Assembly (NCBI GenBank): GCA_027579435.1 | Contig: JANBPK010000746.1 | Location: 29,396-93,395 of the forward strand | Direction of reading: 5' to 3' | Source: Candolleomyces eurysporus | Taxonomy: Eukaryota > Basidiomycota > Agaricomycetes > Agaricales > Psathyrellaceae | Length of the DNA: 64,000 nucleotides | Shown: positions 20,988 to 32,934 of the stretch, in pieces | How the letters are laid out: each line of letters begins with the position of its first letter | How positions within the stretch are numbered: the first letter of the stretch is position 1 | Position numbers and translations under genes: made by a program | The notes under the pieces: model-generated | Seen by the model: the letters and a program-made list of their open reading frames with translations, nothing else | Told to the model about the DNA's origin: nothing | The model's database searches: none

Positions 20988-22814
20988 CCTTATAAAATCC
21001 CCAATGCCGTCGATCGGTCACGTCACTAGTCATGACTCTCAGACAGCACCAAAACCTTGGTAAACAGTGAAGTTCTCAGTTAGAGAGTATATTACGAAGA
21101 ATGAAGCTTGAAGGGCAAACTAGCTATGTATATGAAATTCCGGTTAGAAACGGTAATGGATTTGGACCATCAAGGAACACCTGGTGCTGGCTGGGTGGTG
21201 CAATAATACACTTCAATTGATGTGGTGCTCTTGGTGCAAGAAACAGAACCATTGTACTCTTCCCTAAGTTCTAATATGTCATTGACGTTGCACCACTTTC
21301 AAGATGATGAATTGATGTGGCCTGATTAACAACAACCCGCTTCCCGCCTTTTCCATTTTGATCACAATCCCGCCCGCCAGTGCGCCGGGATGGCACACCT
21401 CACACTCATTGCTCCTTGCTCCTTGGTCAGCAAGATGGTCAATCTTGGTCTTTTCTGTATGATAATGAGAATGACCATTGCATTAGGCCTATTGAGATTA
21501 TAATACTTCTAGATGAGCCCCCTTTGCACACTCTGGGCACATGGCAGTCACAAAAACATGTCTAGCTGGTGAACAGACTCATATTGAGAGAGGGGAATGC
21601 AGACAGGGATTCCCCTGAGTGTATGGGAGCAATCAGTGTGCATTATTAGGCATGTATCATATTTCTATGAGGCTACGATAAAAAACTTGACTCGCAGTTG
21701 AGAGTTAGACATGTCATATCAGGTGAGGTTGGCGACTTTGACAATGCCAACTTTGAGGAAGACAGATTAATTTTGAAAACAGAAGATCAAGAGAGTAGGC
21801 TACCACAGTGGCTGATTACAGGTTTTACTTCAGTTATCGGGCAGCGTAGTAACACGATAGAGCAAAATCTATCTGTTTTCCCTGATTCAGCGGGCTTTTA
21901 AACGGGTTCTGATTGGCTGGGGTTTCCCATCTCCGTCCCGCTGATCGGGGCTCACGGCTCCCGATGCTTGCCTGATGCACCACTTTGTAAGCCGTTGATA
22001 CACTATCTCGCAGGTCAGTTGTGGTGCATTGGCTACGCACCACCTGGGCCTCTGCCCAGCCTCAGGCTCCGTGAACAACTGTTGTGAATCGTGCACAACA
22101 CAACCCGCTTCAATTGTTGTGATTTGTGCACCATTCCGACAGTATCAGCTGCAAGGAATGTCCCAAATTTGGATTGCTATCGCTTGCTTGGCACTTGACT
22201 CTCGAGGTTGGAATGAAATATCCTTCAAGCGAGAACATGCTTGATCTCTGCTTGAACTCGAGGCTCTCGAATACCTTTAGCAGGGACTGTACTGAACCGA
22301 AGCCCTCTCAGGCAGTGAGCTTACCCCTTTTGATGAGAGTGCGAGTCTATGCCTGCACACAACATTCTCTTTTGAGACCTAGGAATCGGCAAGAGCGAGG
22401 AAAGAAGCTCACACAATATTATAGCGTAGAACGGCAAAATAAAACATAGTTCAGGGCCTATGGCGTGCTTGATCCCTAAGAGGTAGTAAGGGAATCCGCC
22501 TCTGTCTGTCAAAGAAGCCATCGTCAATGAGCTCGGGCGGCTATTCTGGATGGACTAGTCTGAAATCTGCACACTTGGCGAATGGCGGCGGACAGGACCA
22601 AAGGCAAGATAGACAGAGAGGGACAAGCCAGTTGGTGAGCTGAGGAGGGGGAACTTGGTGGTCCAGAAAAAGAAAACTATGATGGCTTGGCATAAGGTGC
22701 CCCACCACACACAACGTTCGCCGTATGTCTCTGAGAGAGTCAAACTTTTTATTTTAATACGAGATTCAGAATATCGATAGGCGGAATACGTTGATTCAGT
22801 AGTATCACTGAATA
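20988..22814. other. 1.8 kb gene-free stretch, possible transposon debris
   Basis: No coding frame above about 110 codons and no recognisable protein. The sequence is AT-rich with short recurring words such as gtggtgca, gcaccac and tgttgtga (near 21195, 21290, 21975, 22035, 22080 and 22115), some in inverted order. This could be remains of a non-autonomous element, but no clear terminal repeats or target duplications were seen. Confidence 0.3.
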
Positions 22815-23260
22815 TGCATACGAACATTCGTAGTCAAGGACGTGATACCGCAGACAAACGTGACACCTTCATCCCACCACCGTCGGTATACCTTTCGGTT
22901 TTGTAGCCTGTAACGACTTTGTGCAACGTCGAACGTCTGTAAATGAGTGCACAACATGGACACCACACTGGTTAAATATCTTCTCAGCATTTGAACAAAA
23001 GGTTTCCACGGATCCCAAGTGCAGGTGGTGAACTATTGCATGCGAACCCTTCATCAAACTGAACCACTAAGCCGTTGGCCACCGATTTTGTTCATGCAAC
23101 TCCCTGGAGACAGATCGATATCAACCAACGCAGTGTCTTTCAAAGTCCTGAGCACCTCTCCAGCCGCTTCTTCGGCGCTGATAGCTGTCCCATTCATAGC
23201 GATCAGTGCCGTGTCGCAGATATATATAAGAGAGGGGCCATAACCTCGTTCCGTATTCCC
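22815..23260 (+). repeat. duplicated promoter region, copy 2
   Basis: Aligns with 17375-17880. It ends in a TATA box (tatatataag at 23221-23230) about 50 nt before the ATG at 23282. Duplicating the promoter along with the gene suggests that both copies are, or were, expressed alike. Confidence 0.7.
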
Positions 23261-23281
23261 ACCTCCCGACTGTAACTCGAC

Positions 23282-24358
23282 ATGTCATCCCGGTCCCCCT
23301 CACCCGATGTCAAACCAGCTGGAGACCAACCTGACGTCGACGCTACGCCTCCTCCGCAGAGCCCACTCGCTCAAGTCATCGAGAAACAGCCGTCCAAAGA
23401 GACCCCCATGGAGCTCGCTCCTTACTCCTCTCAGACACAGGCAGCATCTGATGAGACCACAGCCGTTACCCAAAACGCACGCTCGCAATCTTCGCCATGG
23501 AAAGTTTGGAACTTCAAACGGAGGTGGTATACATTTATTCGAGGCTTAGGCCTTGGGTTATACTGGATTTTCCGCGTTCTATTGTTTCTTCTGTGTGGAA
23601 TTGGCATTGTATCCCTGGCATGGTGAGCCCCATCGTCTATCAAGAACCCACACCCATTACTTACTCTGGAAATAGTATCTTCCTCGGTATCAGCTATGCA
23701 TTCGCTGCTGCAAACGGCGCGATATGGATGTAAGTTTCATTGAATTATCATGTTTTCCCTCATCCCGATCGTCAATATCTGCAGGTTGGCTGGTAATGGC
23801 ATCCTTCGCGCGGCCCATCTACCAGGCTACACGACCAACTCTGTCGCTGCTTCAGTGGGCGCGGTAGGAGCAATCTTCGCAGTTATGATCGTCGCCGTCG
23901 CGATCAGCTGCCTCCCTTGCAGCAATAGCGAGGATCAGCCTTGGTATATCAGAATCGCTGGTACAGTCCTTTCGGGGACTCTCGCAGGTGTCCTTGGCTT
24001 CAAAATTTTGGAGAAGCACATCGACATGAAAGGACTGGATCTGGTGCACGCCACCCGAGCTGGCGCCCTGGGTGGTGCGATCATAGGACCCGGAGCTATC
24101 ATCTTGATACCCCTGGTCGTAGGGTTCATCTTAGCGCCACTGTTCATAGTCCTGATGGCAGGTGGCGAGTGGTTTTACGCCAAGTCGACAGAGAACTGGG
24201 AGCCCAATTCGCATAGCTACTCGTATTGCCTCTGCTATGGACATTGCGGTGACCCCGAGATCGAGGAAGAGGTAGAGCGGATTCGGAATATAGAGCGGAG
24301 GCACAACTCCACATTCGATAACCCATATGACAACCAGATGGCCATGACCCGCTTCTGA
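23282..24358 (+). CDS. multi-span membrane protein, family copy B
   Basis: Three exons: 23282-23622, 23676-23729 (54 nt) and 23785-24358, giving 322 aa without any frame problem. It is the cleanest copy of the family. The order is a soluble Pro/Ser/Thr N-terminus (about 1-85), first helix (YWIFRVLLFLLCGIGIVSLA), exon-2 helix (CIFLGISYAFAAANGAIWM), GNGILRAAHLPGY, a third helix (VAASVGAVGAIFAVMIVAVA), a CLPC motif, an amphipathic HIDMKGLDLVHATRAGALGG segment, a long final hydrophobic stretch, and a Cys/Tyr-rich then acidic tail (CLCYGHCGDPEIEEEVERI). Function is unknown. The very regular spacing of introns and identical phases in A, B and D show one family. The end of the next gene (minus strand) lies 228 bp downstream. 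Confidence 0.82.
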
Positions 24359-24586
24359 GCAGCTCATTTCCTGCGTGCTGTCTGTCTATTTGACTTTGGG
24401 GTTCAGTCATCCGGGGAGCCGTGCATACATTTCATGCCACCTATATGGACATACATTTGTAGATTTTGGGTCACCCATTTTGCCATTCCATCTGCATCAT
24501 CTGCCTGCGCTATATTATTTCTAAGTATGTACGCTATGACTGTAAATTCGAAGAGATAGATATAAGCCCTCATTGAAGCACGCATA

Positions 24587-26732
24587 TCACTCTGGCATGT
24601 TATACGTTTCGGTCAAAATGTCTTCTCGCTTCCCGTACTTCGTCTTCCCTCTCCACTTGAAAATTGCCACCTTTCTCCTCTGATTAGTACGCTGCAGACC
24701 GAAACTCAGACCCGCAATATTTGGAGGTGGGAGCGGGCTCTGGACATCAGACGAAACCGAAAATTCCAGTGTCATCCCAGGGATGACACTCCGTTCTCGG
24801 AAGAGTGGCAACGAGTGTACACCAGATTCTCGAGTCCGATTAGTAGGGCCACCTTGATTTACCACTGCGATGGCTTGTGTCGGTGTGTTCTCCGTCTGCG
24901 CAGCGTCATTTCCGCTCCCTGGCGGGAAAATCGCAAAGGGTAAAATAGTGGTATACCCGATCAACGAAGGCCACCCCCGATCCATGCATTTTGAATCGAA
25001 AATGCGCACAACAATCGTCGTTGAATCGGTCACATCGGCATCGAAGTACTCTTGCCAGTCCGGATTCGACAGGTGGGGAAGGGCGTAGGTGGTATACAAA
25101 TCTCTGTCGCCGACGGTGAGAATAGCAAATGGCGAAGGCGCGAGAGTTTTGTCGACGTATTCTTGTGTAATCTCTTCGTCCGCTATGAATTGTTCGATTT
25201 CTTCTGCGGAATAGCCGTCAAGTTCTGATCGAGGCCGTGTGAGGTTTGTGGCGCCTTTGATGCAGAAGCGTAGGGTTCGTTTGGAACTTTCTAGAGGACC
25301 GCGCGATCTTTTCTTGAGGACTGCCTCGAACAGCGCGAATACCGGCGAGATGGTGAGNATGAGTGGCAGGATCTAGTGGGGAAAGCTGTCAGCGATTCAC
25401 ACCATTCTAATCATGCATGTCGGGCACATACCTGGCCAAATCCCCATTGTCTGTCAAGTTCTTCAGCCAGGTCGTTCAATCTCAGCTCCAGTTCGGTCAT
25501 GGTGATAGCCCAGGCTGNAATCTGTGCATGACGTTGAGCAGAGTACAACCTATGCAATAAACGGCTATGATCCTCACAAGGGTGGCAAGAATCAATTGCC
25601 CGTACTTCCGATACCAACGACCTTGACCCGTTGGAGCCCATCCCAGAATCTGGTTCATCATGCCCTTGATCATCTCGTGGAACACCTGTCCAGGTCTATA
25701 AGCTCGCTCTCTTCAGAAGTTTAACATTAGCTACATATCCCTAGTACATATACTAGACACGTACCTGATCTCTCTTTCGCCCGTAACATGATTATACCTT
25801 TCCATGGTCTCCAAATTAAGCTCGTTCTTCGGCGGATCCTTCGGTCTCAATAGCACACTTTCTGAAAAGAGACCTCGAAGAGCAGCTAAGAGAGTCCAGC
25901 TCCCTTTCAGCGTCCTCCAGGCAAACAGNGCTGTCAAGATACCCCAGCCCGCAAGGTTTAATATTCGACCGCTTCCAAGTGCAGGTAAGGATGCCCCGAA
26001 GAAAATNAAGCGGGTTTTGCGGTCGCATTCCGGTGGTCCCGAGCCAAAATTCGGAGCTGTCCCCCACACGAAGAGAGCGAACGCATATGTCAAAGCGGAG
26101 CGGAGCCAATTGGCAAGGATGAGCAANGGGGAGTGTGCACGTCGAAGGGTCGTAGGCTGGTCTTGACGCGATCTNTGCTGCTCTGCGAGCTCCGCTACAC
26201 CGAACGCAGAAGCTACAATGGGGAGGATCAAGACTGTCAACGCAACCCATACACGTCAGCTCTGGACAGGGTACAAGGACTGGAGTTTGACACACCGTAT
26301 GTAACCACGATGGCGTCGAGCAAAGATATTTCCTTCAGCAAGGCTGTTACGATGGTTGAGATGATAAGCGACAATGCTGTTGCAATCATCGACCAATACG
26401 CGTTCGGTGCGTCTTCAGGTGATACTCGCACGAGTATGACTNGCATTGTCAAAGATGATTGAGTATCATAGTATACGGTATTGCTGCCACTGTCATTACG
26501 ATAAAATCTCACCAGTCAGGAGGGATTGGAGGTACAAGGAGACGCGAACTCCAGGACCTAAGTACGTCGAGGTTCAACAGCTTGCACATGAGCATCGAAA
26601 GCTGTCAAGTTCTTCGAGAGTTCATACCTGAGATATCAGGATTCCTGCGCACGGGGTTAGACGGGCTCTAATCCTTGCACTGAAAGCGAACGACACATAC
26701 CTTGGAATGCCCAGGCATTCTGAAGACGACAT
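24587..26732 (-). CDS. membrane protein with C-terminal C2-like domain
   Basis: Eight exons on the minus strand: 26732-26701, 26644-26628 (17 nt), 26557-26513, 26439-26296, 26233-25765, 25710-25550, 25514-25432 and 25372-24587. The lengths sum to a 578-aa frame. The N-terminus MSSSECLGIPRNPDISGPGV resembles a common fungal membrane protein opening (NPDI.G.GVR). Hydrophobic segments follow (YLQSLLT, MIATALSLIISTIVTALL, VLILPIVASAFGV, ILILANWL-like and LIFATLVRIIAVYCI-like stretches). From about residue 330 the tail resembles a C2 fold: PFAILTVGDRDLYTTYALP, NPDWQEYFDADVTDSTTI, VVRIFDSKCMDRG. The short intron at 25549-25515 (35 nt, with an N) is the weakest junction. I infer a membrane protein with a phospholipid- or Ca-binding-type module; no role is known. 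Confidence 0.65.
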
Positions 26733-27133
26733 TTTGCCTCACCGTCCCTTTCCTAACGTCACTGGTGTTACAGTTGGGGGGAAAGGAAGAAAAGAAATTG
26801 AAGCGCCCGTCGTTCTTCCGATCCCTGGAAAGTGAGTAACCATCTTGGTGGTAACTTCCCAAAGGAGGATGGGGCGTTGTGCCTGTCCAATGCGGCAGTC
26901 ACGAAATTTCTACGGAAATTCGGATGCTTTTAGAAACGGGTCAGTTCATCTCTGTTCATCTCTGGTTTGAACTTCGAATGTTCCTGTCATGAGCAGTCAT
27001 GAGCTAAACTTCATCTGGNTAACCTCAAGGTCCGGGAAGTCATCGTCTAGTCAATTCGACCTCCTTGACGTCGAGCATTAATTGGTAACTATGATACACG
27101 CACTATGAAGACAGGAAGTATACAAAAAAAAAA
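26733..27133. other. intergenic, no gene seen
   Basis: Spacer between the start of the C2-like membrane gene and the 3' end of SYF2. It should hold the promoter of the former; no clear TATA box was found. Confidence 0.35.
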
Positions 27134-28570
27134 TCAAAGAGCTGTTCCACGCTCGAAGCTTGCACGAATTTCCGCAGTGTACTTGTCGTAGTACCGTGAA
27201 ATCTGACAGAAATCCNGTTATTAGTCATATTCGACGGGGCAANAAGCTGGACGGAACAAACCTTCTTGTTGAACACCCTGTTGTGCTCGTTGATGTATGT
27301 GATATCGCCCTCCTCTTCGTTGACCCGCTTGCGATGGAANTTGGCCTTCTTCTCGATACTNCAACGCAGAAACCGTGGGTCAGCCCTGAATGACAAGAAG
27401 ATGGNATGGGATGGACGTACTCTTTGTTGATTTTACCAACAACACGGTCAATAGCTTCTTCACTGGGTTTGTTGTCGCCGTAGATGAGGGTGTTGGCGTC
27501 GCGGTACAGGTTCTCCGCAGCGATACGCTGCTCTTCGCTTGATACAGCGCGAACAGCAGANGAAGAACCGACTTCCGTCGAGCTGAATGCTGTCAAAGCG
27601 GTCGAACCAGATGGGTTCATACCCATTGCCAGAGCCTTCTGTCTATTGTACGCCTCCAGATCAGGCTTAATGTGGTCCAAATCTTTCTTGTACCGTCTTC
27701 GGGCGGCATGCGCATCGTCTNGTGGTGGATGGGCGAGCGTGAGTAAGATGGGATGNAGNGCAGTAATTGAAAAGGCACTCACCATGGAACTCAAAATCCG
27801 CTCTCCGCTTCTTCCTAGCCAACTTCTTCTCCCACTCGTCNTTTTCTTCAATGGTGTACTCCCAGTTCTTTTGTCGTTCCACGTCTTCACCTCGTTCCTC
27901 AGCATCAGCCTTCAGTCTTAGTGTTTCAGCAAGCTTCCGCTGTCGCTCAAGTCTTGCCAGCTCCCTTGCATTGAGCTTGGCTTTGGCCGCTTCCTCTGCT
28001 ANCGACTGGCGGTTGGCTTTCGTTCCAGCAACCTACGGAAACGNNGAGANATNANTCAATGAAGGTGGTATCACNGAGTTNTGAATGAATACGGACCATT
28101 TTCTTCCTGAGCTCCTCCATCTTCGCTCTACGCTGCTCCAATGTCATCTTCGGTTTCGANCTCCCAGACTCCTCGCTTTCACCCTCCGCTTCAGCACTCT
28201 GACTCCGTGACTCCTCCTTCGACGTACTCGTACTCTCTACGCCATCCATCTTCTCGACAAACTCCCCCGCCGCAGCCACCACGTCCTCGACCTTCTCCAC
28301 CGCCTTCTCCACCGCCTTCTCTACCACCGTCTCAGCTTCTTCCATCACATGCGAAACGGCTTCTTTCAGCGTCGTCGAAGCAGATGGTTCGCCGGCTCCC
28401 TCTTTCGAGGACGAAGACGATGACGGTCCTGGTGCTGGAGCTTCGGAGTCGACGGCCATTTCGTCTTCCTGAGGTATAGGCTGCGATTCTTCAGCCACTT
28501 CAGCATTTTTAGGTTCAGCTGCTTTGGCCTTTTTGGTTGAGCCTTTCTTCTTGGACCGTGCTGCAGGCAT
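27134..28570 (-). CDS. SYF2: pre-mRNA-splicing factor SYF2
   Basis: Five exons on the minus strand (28570-28097, 28032-27783, 27718-27421, 27358-27262, 27202-27134) give 395 aa in phase. The first exon is low-complexity (Lys, Glu, Ser, Ala) and holds a heptad-like stretch (VEKAVEKAVEKVEDVV). The conserved SYF2 core follows: KNWEYTIEE, EKKLARKKRRADFEFHDD, ARRRYKKDLDHIKPDLEAYN, LYRDANTLIYGDNKPSEEAI, NEEEGDITYINEHNRVFNKK and the invariant end ISRYYDKYTAEIRASFERG. SYF2 is a component of the Prp19 (NineTeen) complex in activated spliceosomes. N symbols fall at several positions but do not shift the frame. U6, its target in the spliceosome, is encoded 14 kb upstream, which is probably chance. Confidence 0.92.
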
Positions 28571-28815
28571 AGTGGATTAGAGTGAGGGCAGGAGTCGCAG
28601 GAGAAGAGAGTGAGCAACAGGATGAAATCCAGCTTGCGCCGGGACGTGGCTGTGCAGTGCTGCTTACCCACGAGGTCGTCAACAGGGGCCGTGATTCACT
28701 GTTTTGGATCCAAATTGGGTGTAGGAGNAAAANAGATCTAGAGCNANTCTAGAGAGCCAGGCAATAGTATTACAGGTTACTATTAGTACATTGGATTGAA
28801 AATAAGTAACGGTTT

Positions 28816-29831
28816 TCACGCTGAAAGAATGGAATTTTGGCGCAACCTGTCTGTGGTCAGCGTATCGTTCTCTACGCCGCTCTCCACATCGTCTGCAGGC
28901 AGCTGAATGGGCCTACTGGAAAACGCATCCCAATCGTCGTCGTATTTAGCTTGCAGCCACTCGATAGAAGCCATCAAAGTGATGAGCATCATAGGGAGGA
29001 TACAGACAAACGTTGCGAACACAATTGGGATGGCTACGAGGGCCGCAAGCGTCATGATCGCCCCGCCCACCGCACCTGCTCTTGTAGCGTGCAGAACNTC
29101 GAGTCCGTGAAGGTCTACGTGACCGCGCAGGAGGATGAGGGATCCGAAGGTCCCAGAGAGGGTCCCAATAACAACAGAGGAGACGAGTTGGATGGAAACA
29201 GGTGGTTCTTCGAAGGAGAGAGCGTTAGCTCTAGGTTTGCTGAATATAGAGCTGAATATTCCGAAACAGAGCGTGGCNAAAGTCCCTCCTGTCGCGCCAA
29301 CAGCCGCTGCTGTTTTGTNGTCTACATAGCCAGAGTGGCCTGCTCGACGAAGAACAGCATTGCCGACCAGTCTGCACGAAAGTGAGCATGGTACTTAAAC
29401 GGAATNGCAAATAAGCAAATACTCACACAAGGATTGCTCCTAATGCGGAGCAGAAGGTAAGAGCCATCATGACACATATCCTATGAAGAGGTCGTTAGTC
29501 TGTCCTGGATTCAGAGCGTTGTAAGGCTGCAGACTCACGTCACGAAGAGCGAGACGCCTACAACCATTGCACAGATCAAGAATGCCCTCCAAAAACTGTT
29601 CGCNATATCTGAGATAATTCCGCCACAATTGCGAACCTCGCTTTNACCTCTGACGGGAGAGCTGGACCTAGACGTCGAAGGGGACAACGCCAGAGTGGAA
29701 GGAACATTGTGAGGGCTAGTAGACCGCATAAGTGGTGATTTTGTATTGCTTCCAGTCTCCTCTGGCATTGTTGCAAAGGCAGGATCCAAAGGGGGCAATG
29801 ATGAAGTGTATCCACCAGTTGCTTGCGCCAT
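28816..29831 (-). CDS. multi-span membrane protein, family copy D
   Basis: Three exons on the minus strand: 29831-29539, 29480-29427 (54 nt, same as in A and B) and 29371-28816, giving 300 aa. The N-terminus MAQATGGYTSSLPPLDPAFA is unlike A and B, but the core aligns: LVGNAVLRRAGHSGYVD, a helix, GTLSGTFGSLILLRGHVDLH, VLHATRAGAVGGAIM, a long final hydrophobic stretch and MASIEWLQAKYDDDWDAFSS (A has MAGGEWIYAKSTENWGPNSH). The intron phases are identical. It is the most distant intact member and is head-to-head with the first Grr1-like gene (448 bp between starts). Pieces of its promoter and first codons recur at 32.5, 62.4 and 62.8 kb. Confidence 0.75.
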
Positions 29832-30279
29832 GAAGGCAAGGATGGGAGTGGGATGCNGAGCGGAAGCTATGGTTGCTGGATTATTGAGCAGCGACGANCA
29901 ATTTGGGTTTTATGCCGAGGTATGGTAGTACTGGTGAAGAAGTAGGACAGTTACAGCTATCTCCAGCTGTTTCATTNCCATCCTAGACCTTCGGGGTCAC
30001 TTGACTCGTCGAAATAGATCGACTCTGAGACCGAAAGGCCCGGGGAAAGTGAAGCTGGAGNTCGGCAATCCGTCCACGAAGGGTTCCCCAGCATCATAGG
30101 GCGGGTTCACAGCTGAGAATGGTGAAGCTTAAGTTTCCCAGAGCGGTTTACAGAGGATAGAGGACCAACGAGGTTGGCTTGNGGCAGCTCTGCGTCTTTT
30201 TGGTATGTGCTTCACACGCCGCCTCAGGNCTCATTGGCTTCCTTTCCTCTCGCCAACTGATCTAAAATTNCCCTGTCTG
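29832..30279. promoter_or_regulatory. divergent promoter, membrane copy D / Grr1-like 1
   Basis: 448 bp separate the two starts. The part near 29990-30060 (minus strand: ctccagcttcactttcc and gatctatttcga) is shared with the relics at 32427-32640 and 62400-62945, which suggests a promoter module that was duplicated with the gene starts. Confidence 0.45.
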
Positions 30280-32426
30280 ATGACCACCCAAGCTGACGTT
30301 CCGACAACTGTGCCAGNTATCGCTGGTGATTTTAGCAGTAACTCCAGCTATAGAGCTACACGCGATGAGCGGGCTAGCAATGCTGGNCTCATGCCAGGTC
30401 CTCCTCTCNGCGAAGAATTGTTAGAGTCTGCACTGGCACCCTCCGGCCAGTCCAGAGGGGATTTCTTTCCCAATCGTNCATCTTCTGCGGTAAANTCCCT
30501 CCAGGAAAACCGTAAAGTTGTCATGATTATCCTCAGGTATCTCGACAATCGGAAGGATCTCCCCACTGTTTTGCGAATCTGCCGGACGTGGTCCGAATGG
30601 GCAGCAGAAATCTTGTGGTGCGCGCCAAATTTGCGTAGCCACTCCACCTCGCAGAAGATCTTCCGCACCTTGAAGAGCCCCAACCCAACATTCGCTTACT
30701 CCAAACTCGTCCGACGAATTAATCTCACCCCTCTCAGACCATTTGCTCCGGACTCAGNGCTCACCACCTTATCTCGGTGTGAGTTCCTTGAACGATTGAC
30801 CCTCAACGGGTGCGAGCACCTCACTTCGGCTGCATTGCAAGCCACCCTCAACTCCTGGCCTAATCTAATTGCCATCGACCTCACTGATGTGTTTGAAGTT
30901 ACCAGCGATGCCATCATCTCCCTTACCGAAACTTCGAAAAAGTTGCTGGGAATCAGGCTCGCAGGCTCGCAGGCTGCAAACTCCCCGGGGACCCGGTACT
31001 CATCGCTCTCGCCAAAAATTGTCCAGATTTACGCCAAATTAGCATGGGTGGATCCGACCTAGTCACTGACATCGGCATATCCGCCGTTGTCAAGGGTTGT
31101 CCACTGGAGCGACTGGGTTTAAAAGGCTGCTCCAACATTACGGACATCTCCATTCGTGATATGTGGACTCACTCTCCCTATATGCGAGAGCTCTGTCTTG
31201 AATTTTGCGACGCCCTGACAGATCTCGCTTTCCCTTCGAAAGTAGAGGTCGATGAGCCAGGGGATGCTCCTCAGGACCAGAAGGAAGACAATGCCGATCT
31301 CTCGGCCCAAGGGGAACGCAGCACACTGTCGGTTTCTTCTGCAGAGGGATTTGTGGTGAATACTGATCCCCCGCAATCAATATTAGAATCCAAGGAATTG
31401 GCATCCACGGTAAGTCTACAAATTATTCAGTTTTATTGAACTACCTACTGAAACCCTCGCCATAGGAGCCTCAAGGATCCGTCTCCTCCCTCCCTGGCTT
31501 GACAGCGGTCGACCTCTGCCCTCTCGTTGTCCATCAAGGATTGACGAGCTTGCGACTCCTAAACCTCTCATGCTGTACCCGAATCACAGATGTTGCCATT
31601 GAAGGCGTTATCGCTTGCGCACCGGGACTACGCACTCTGGCGTTGAAGAGATGCCCTCTTCTGACTGACCGATCGGTCAAAGCCATCTGCAATCTTGGCC
31701 GTTCATTGCACTACTTGAACCTGGCCCATGTTGAACAAATCACGGACGAATCCGTCAAAAGGCTTGCTCAGAGCTGCAACAGGCTACGATATGTCGACTT
31801 CTCATGTCAGTGTCCATCCTTATAAGCCCGCTCGCGTCTACTAGTAGTACTTACACCCTTGCTTTATCCATAGCTTGTATCAACCTGACGGACCAGTCAG
31901 TTCTGGAACTATCTAAATTACCCAAATTACGTCGCGCCGGCCTCGTGCGGGTATCCAAGCTAACAGACGCCGCGGTTTACGCTCTCGCTCAACGAAGGAC
32001 AAGTTTAGAGAGGCTCCATTTGTCCTATTGCCCGAACGTAACTGTCAAAGCGATACATTTCTTGCTGGAGAGAGTTGACGGGCTGACCCATCTAAGCCTG
32101 ACGGGAGTCCCCTCTTTTGTGAATTCCAACTTGGAACTCCAAAGATTTTGTAGAGAACCTCCAGAAGTATGTGCACCCCTTAGATCCTCTGCTANTTTTT
32201 TCGTGTTCTCACATATTTTTTCCCGATGTAGGATTTCAAGTCCTCCCTGCGTCCAACTTTTTGTGTGTACTCGGGAAAGGGTGTAACGCAACTTCGAACG
32301 CGCCTGCGTGAACTTGATCAAATTCTTGACCTGCAGGAGCTTGCGAACACCGTTGGGGACGCACCACCAGCCGTAGGAGAGGTTGGAAGCGACTCTGACT
32401 ATTCCGAGTTCGAGGCTGATGTATGA
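30280..32426 (+). pseudogene. Grr1-like F-box/LRR protein 1, frameshifted
   Basis: Four exons: 30280-31409, 31466-31805, 31874-32166 and 32232-32426, with the same borders as copies 2 and 3. It starts MTTQADVPTTVP, has an F-box-like part (RKVVMIILRYLDNRKDLPTV, RTWSEWAAEILW) and many cysteine-containing leucine-rich repeats of the Grr1/AMN1 type (CEHLTSAALQA, LTDVFEVTSDAI, SCCTRITDVAIEGV, LTDRSVKAICNLG). An 8-bp unit, gctcgcag, is present twice at 30957-30972 and shifts the frame. With one unit removed, the frame runs GIRLAGCKLPGDPVLIALA and agrees with the other copies, giving 649 aa. It may be a recent mutation or an assembly error. Grr1-type proteins choose substrates for an SCF ubiquitin ligase; in fungi they act in nutrient sensing and the cell cycle. 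Confidence 0.72.
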
Positions 32427-32640
32427 TAAATGGTGATGGACACATTACTAGCGCTTCCAACTTCTGCACTAGTCTCGTTTGTTTTTGCAACGTTGTGAAG
32501 GCAGGATCCAAAGGTAGACATTACGGGGTGTACCAGCCAGGCTTGTGCTATGGAATTGAGGGCTAAACAAAGTGTTCGAAATAGATCGGTAACTGGGTTG
32601 GAGAGAAACGTGAAGCTGGATTTTAGCTATGCGTTCACGA
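32427..32640 (-). pseudogene. relic of promoter and first codons of membrane copy D
   Basis: On the minus strand, 32553 down to about 32495 reads atagcacaagcctggctggt ... cctttggatcctgcctt, matching the first codons of copy D (atggcgcaagcaactggtgg ... cctttggatcctgcctt), with ATG changed to ATA. The flank continues with gatctatttcgaacac and ccagcttcacg, as upstream of copy D. So the block duplicated with the second Grr1-like gene included the divergent promoter and the start of its neighbour. Confidence 0.6.
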
Positions 32641-32934
32641 TGGATGTCTTGGCATCATGGATTGAATAGATTATTAACAGGATTTTGTATGGCGAAGCCC
32701 GCAAGCTGTGGACTAGGGCTTGGAGACTCCAAGGGCAGTGCCTCTTGCCGCACTGACAGCCCTTTTAGGTGTGCTGTCCCACCCACCCTCTCGCCGCAAA
32801 CATCGGGTGCCAACTAATCGAAGTCCGTCATATAAGCTTCGTATCGCTGATAATCGCATCTTGTACACATCCCGTCCTTCACCTTCGTTAATTTCTCGAG
32901 TTTGTTGAACCCTCCAGGAATCCCCTTTCTTCCA

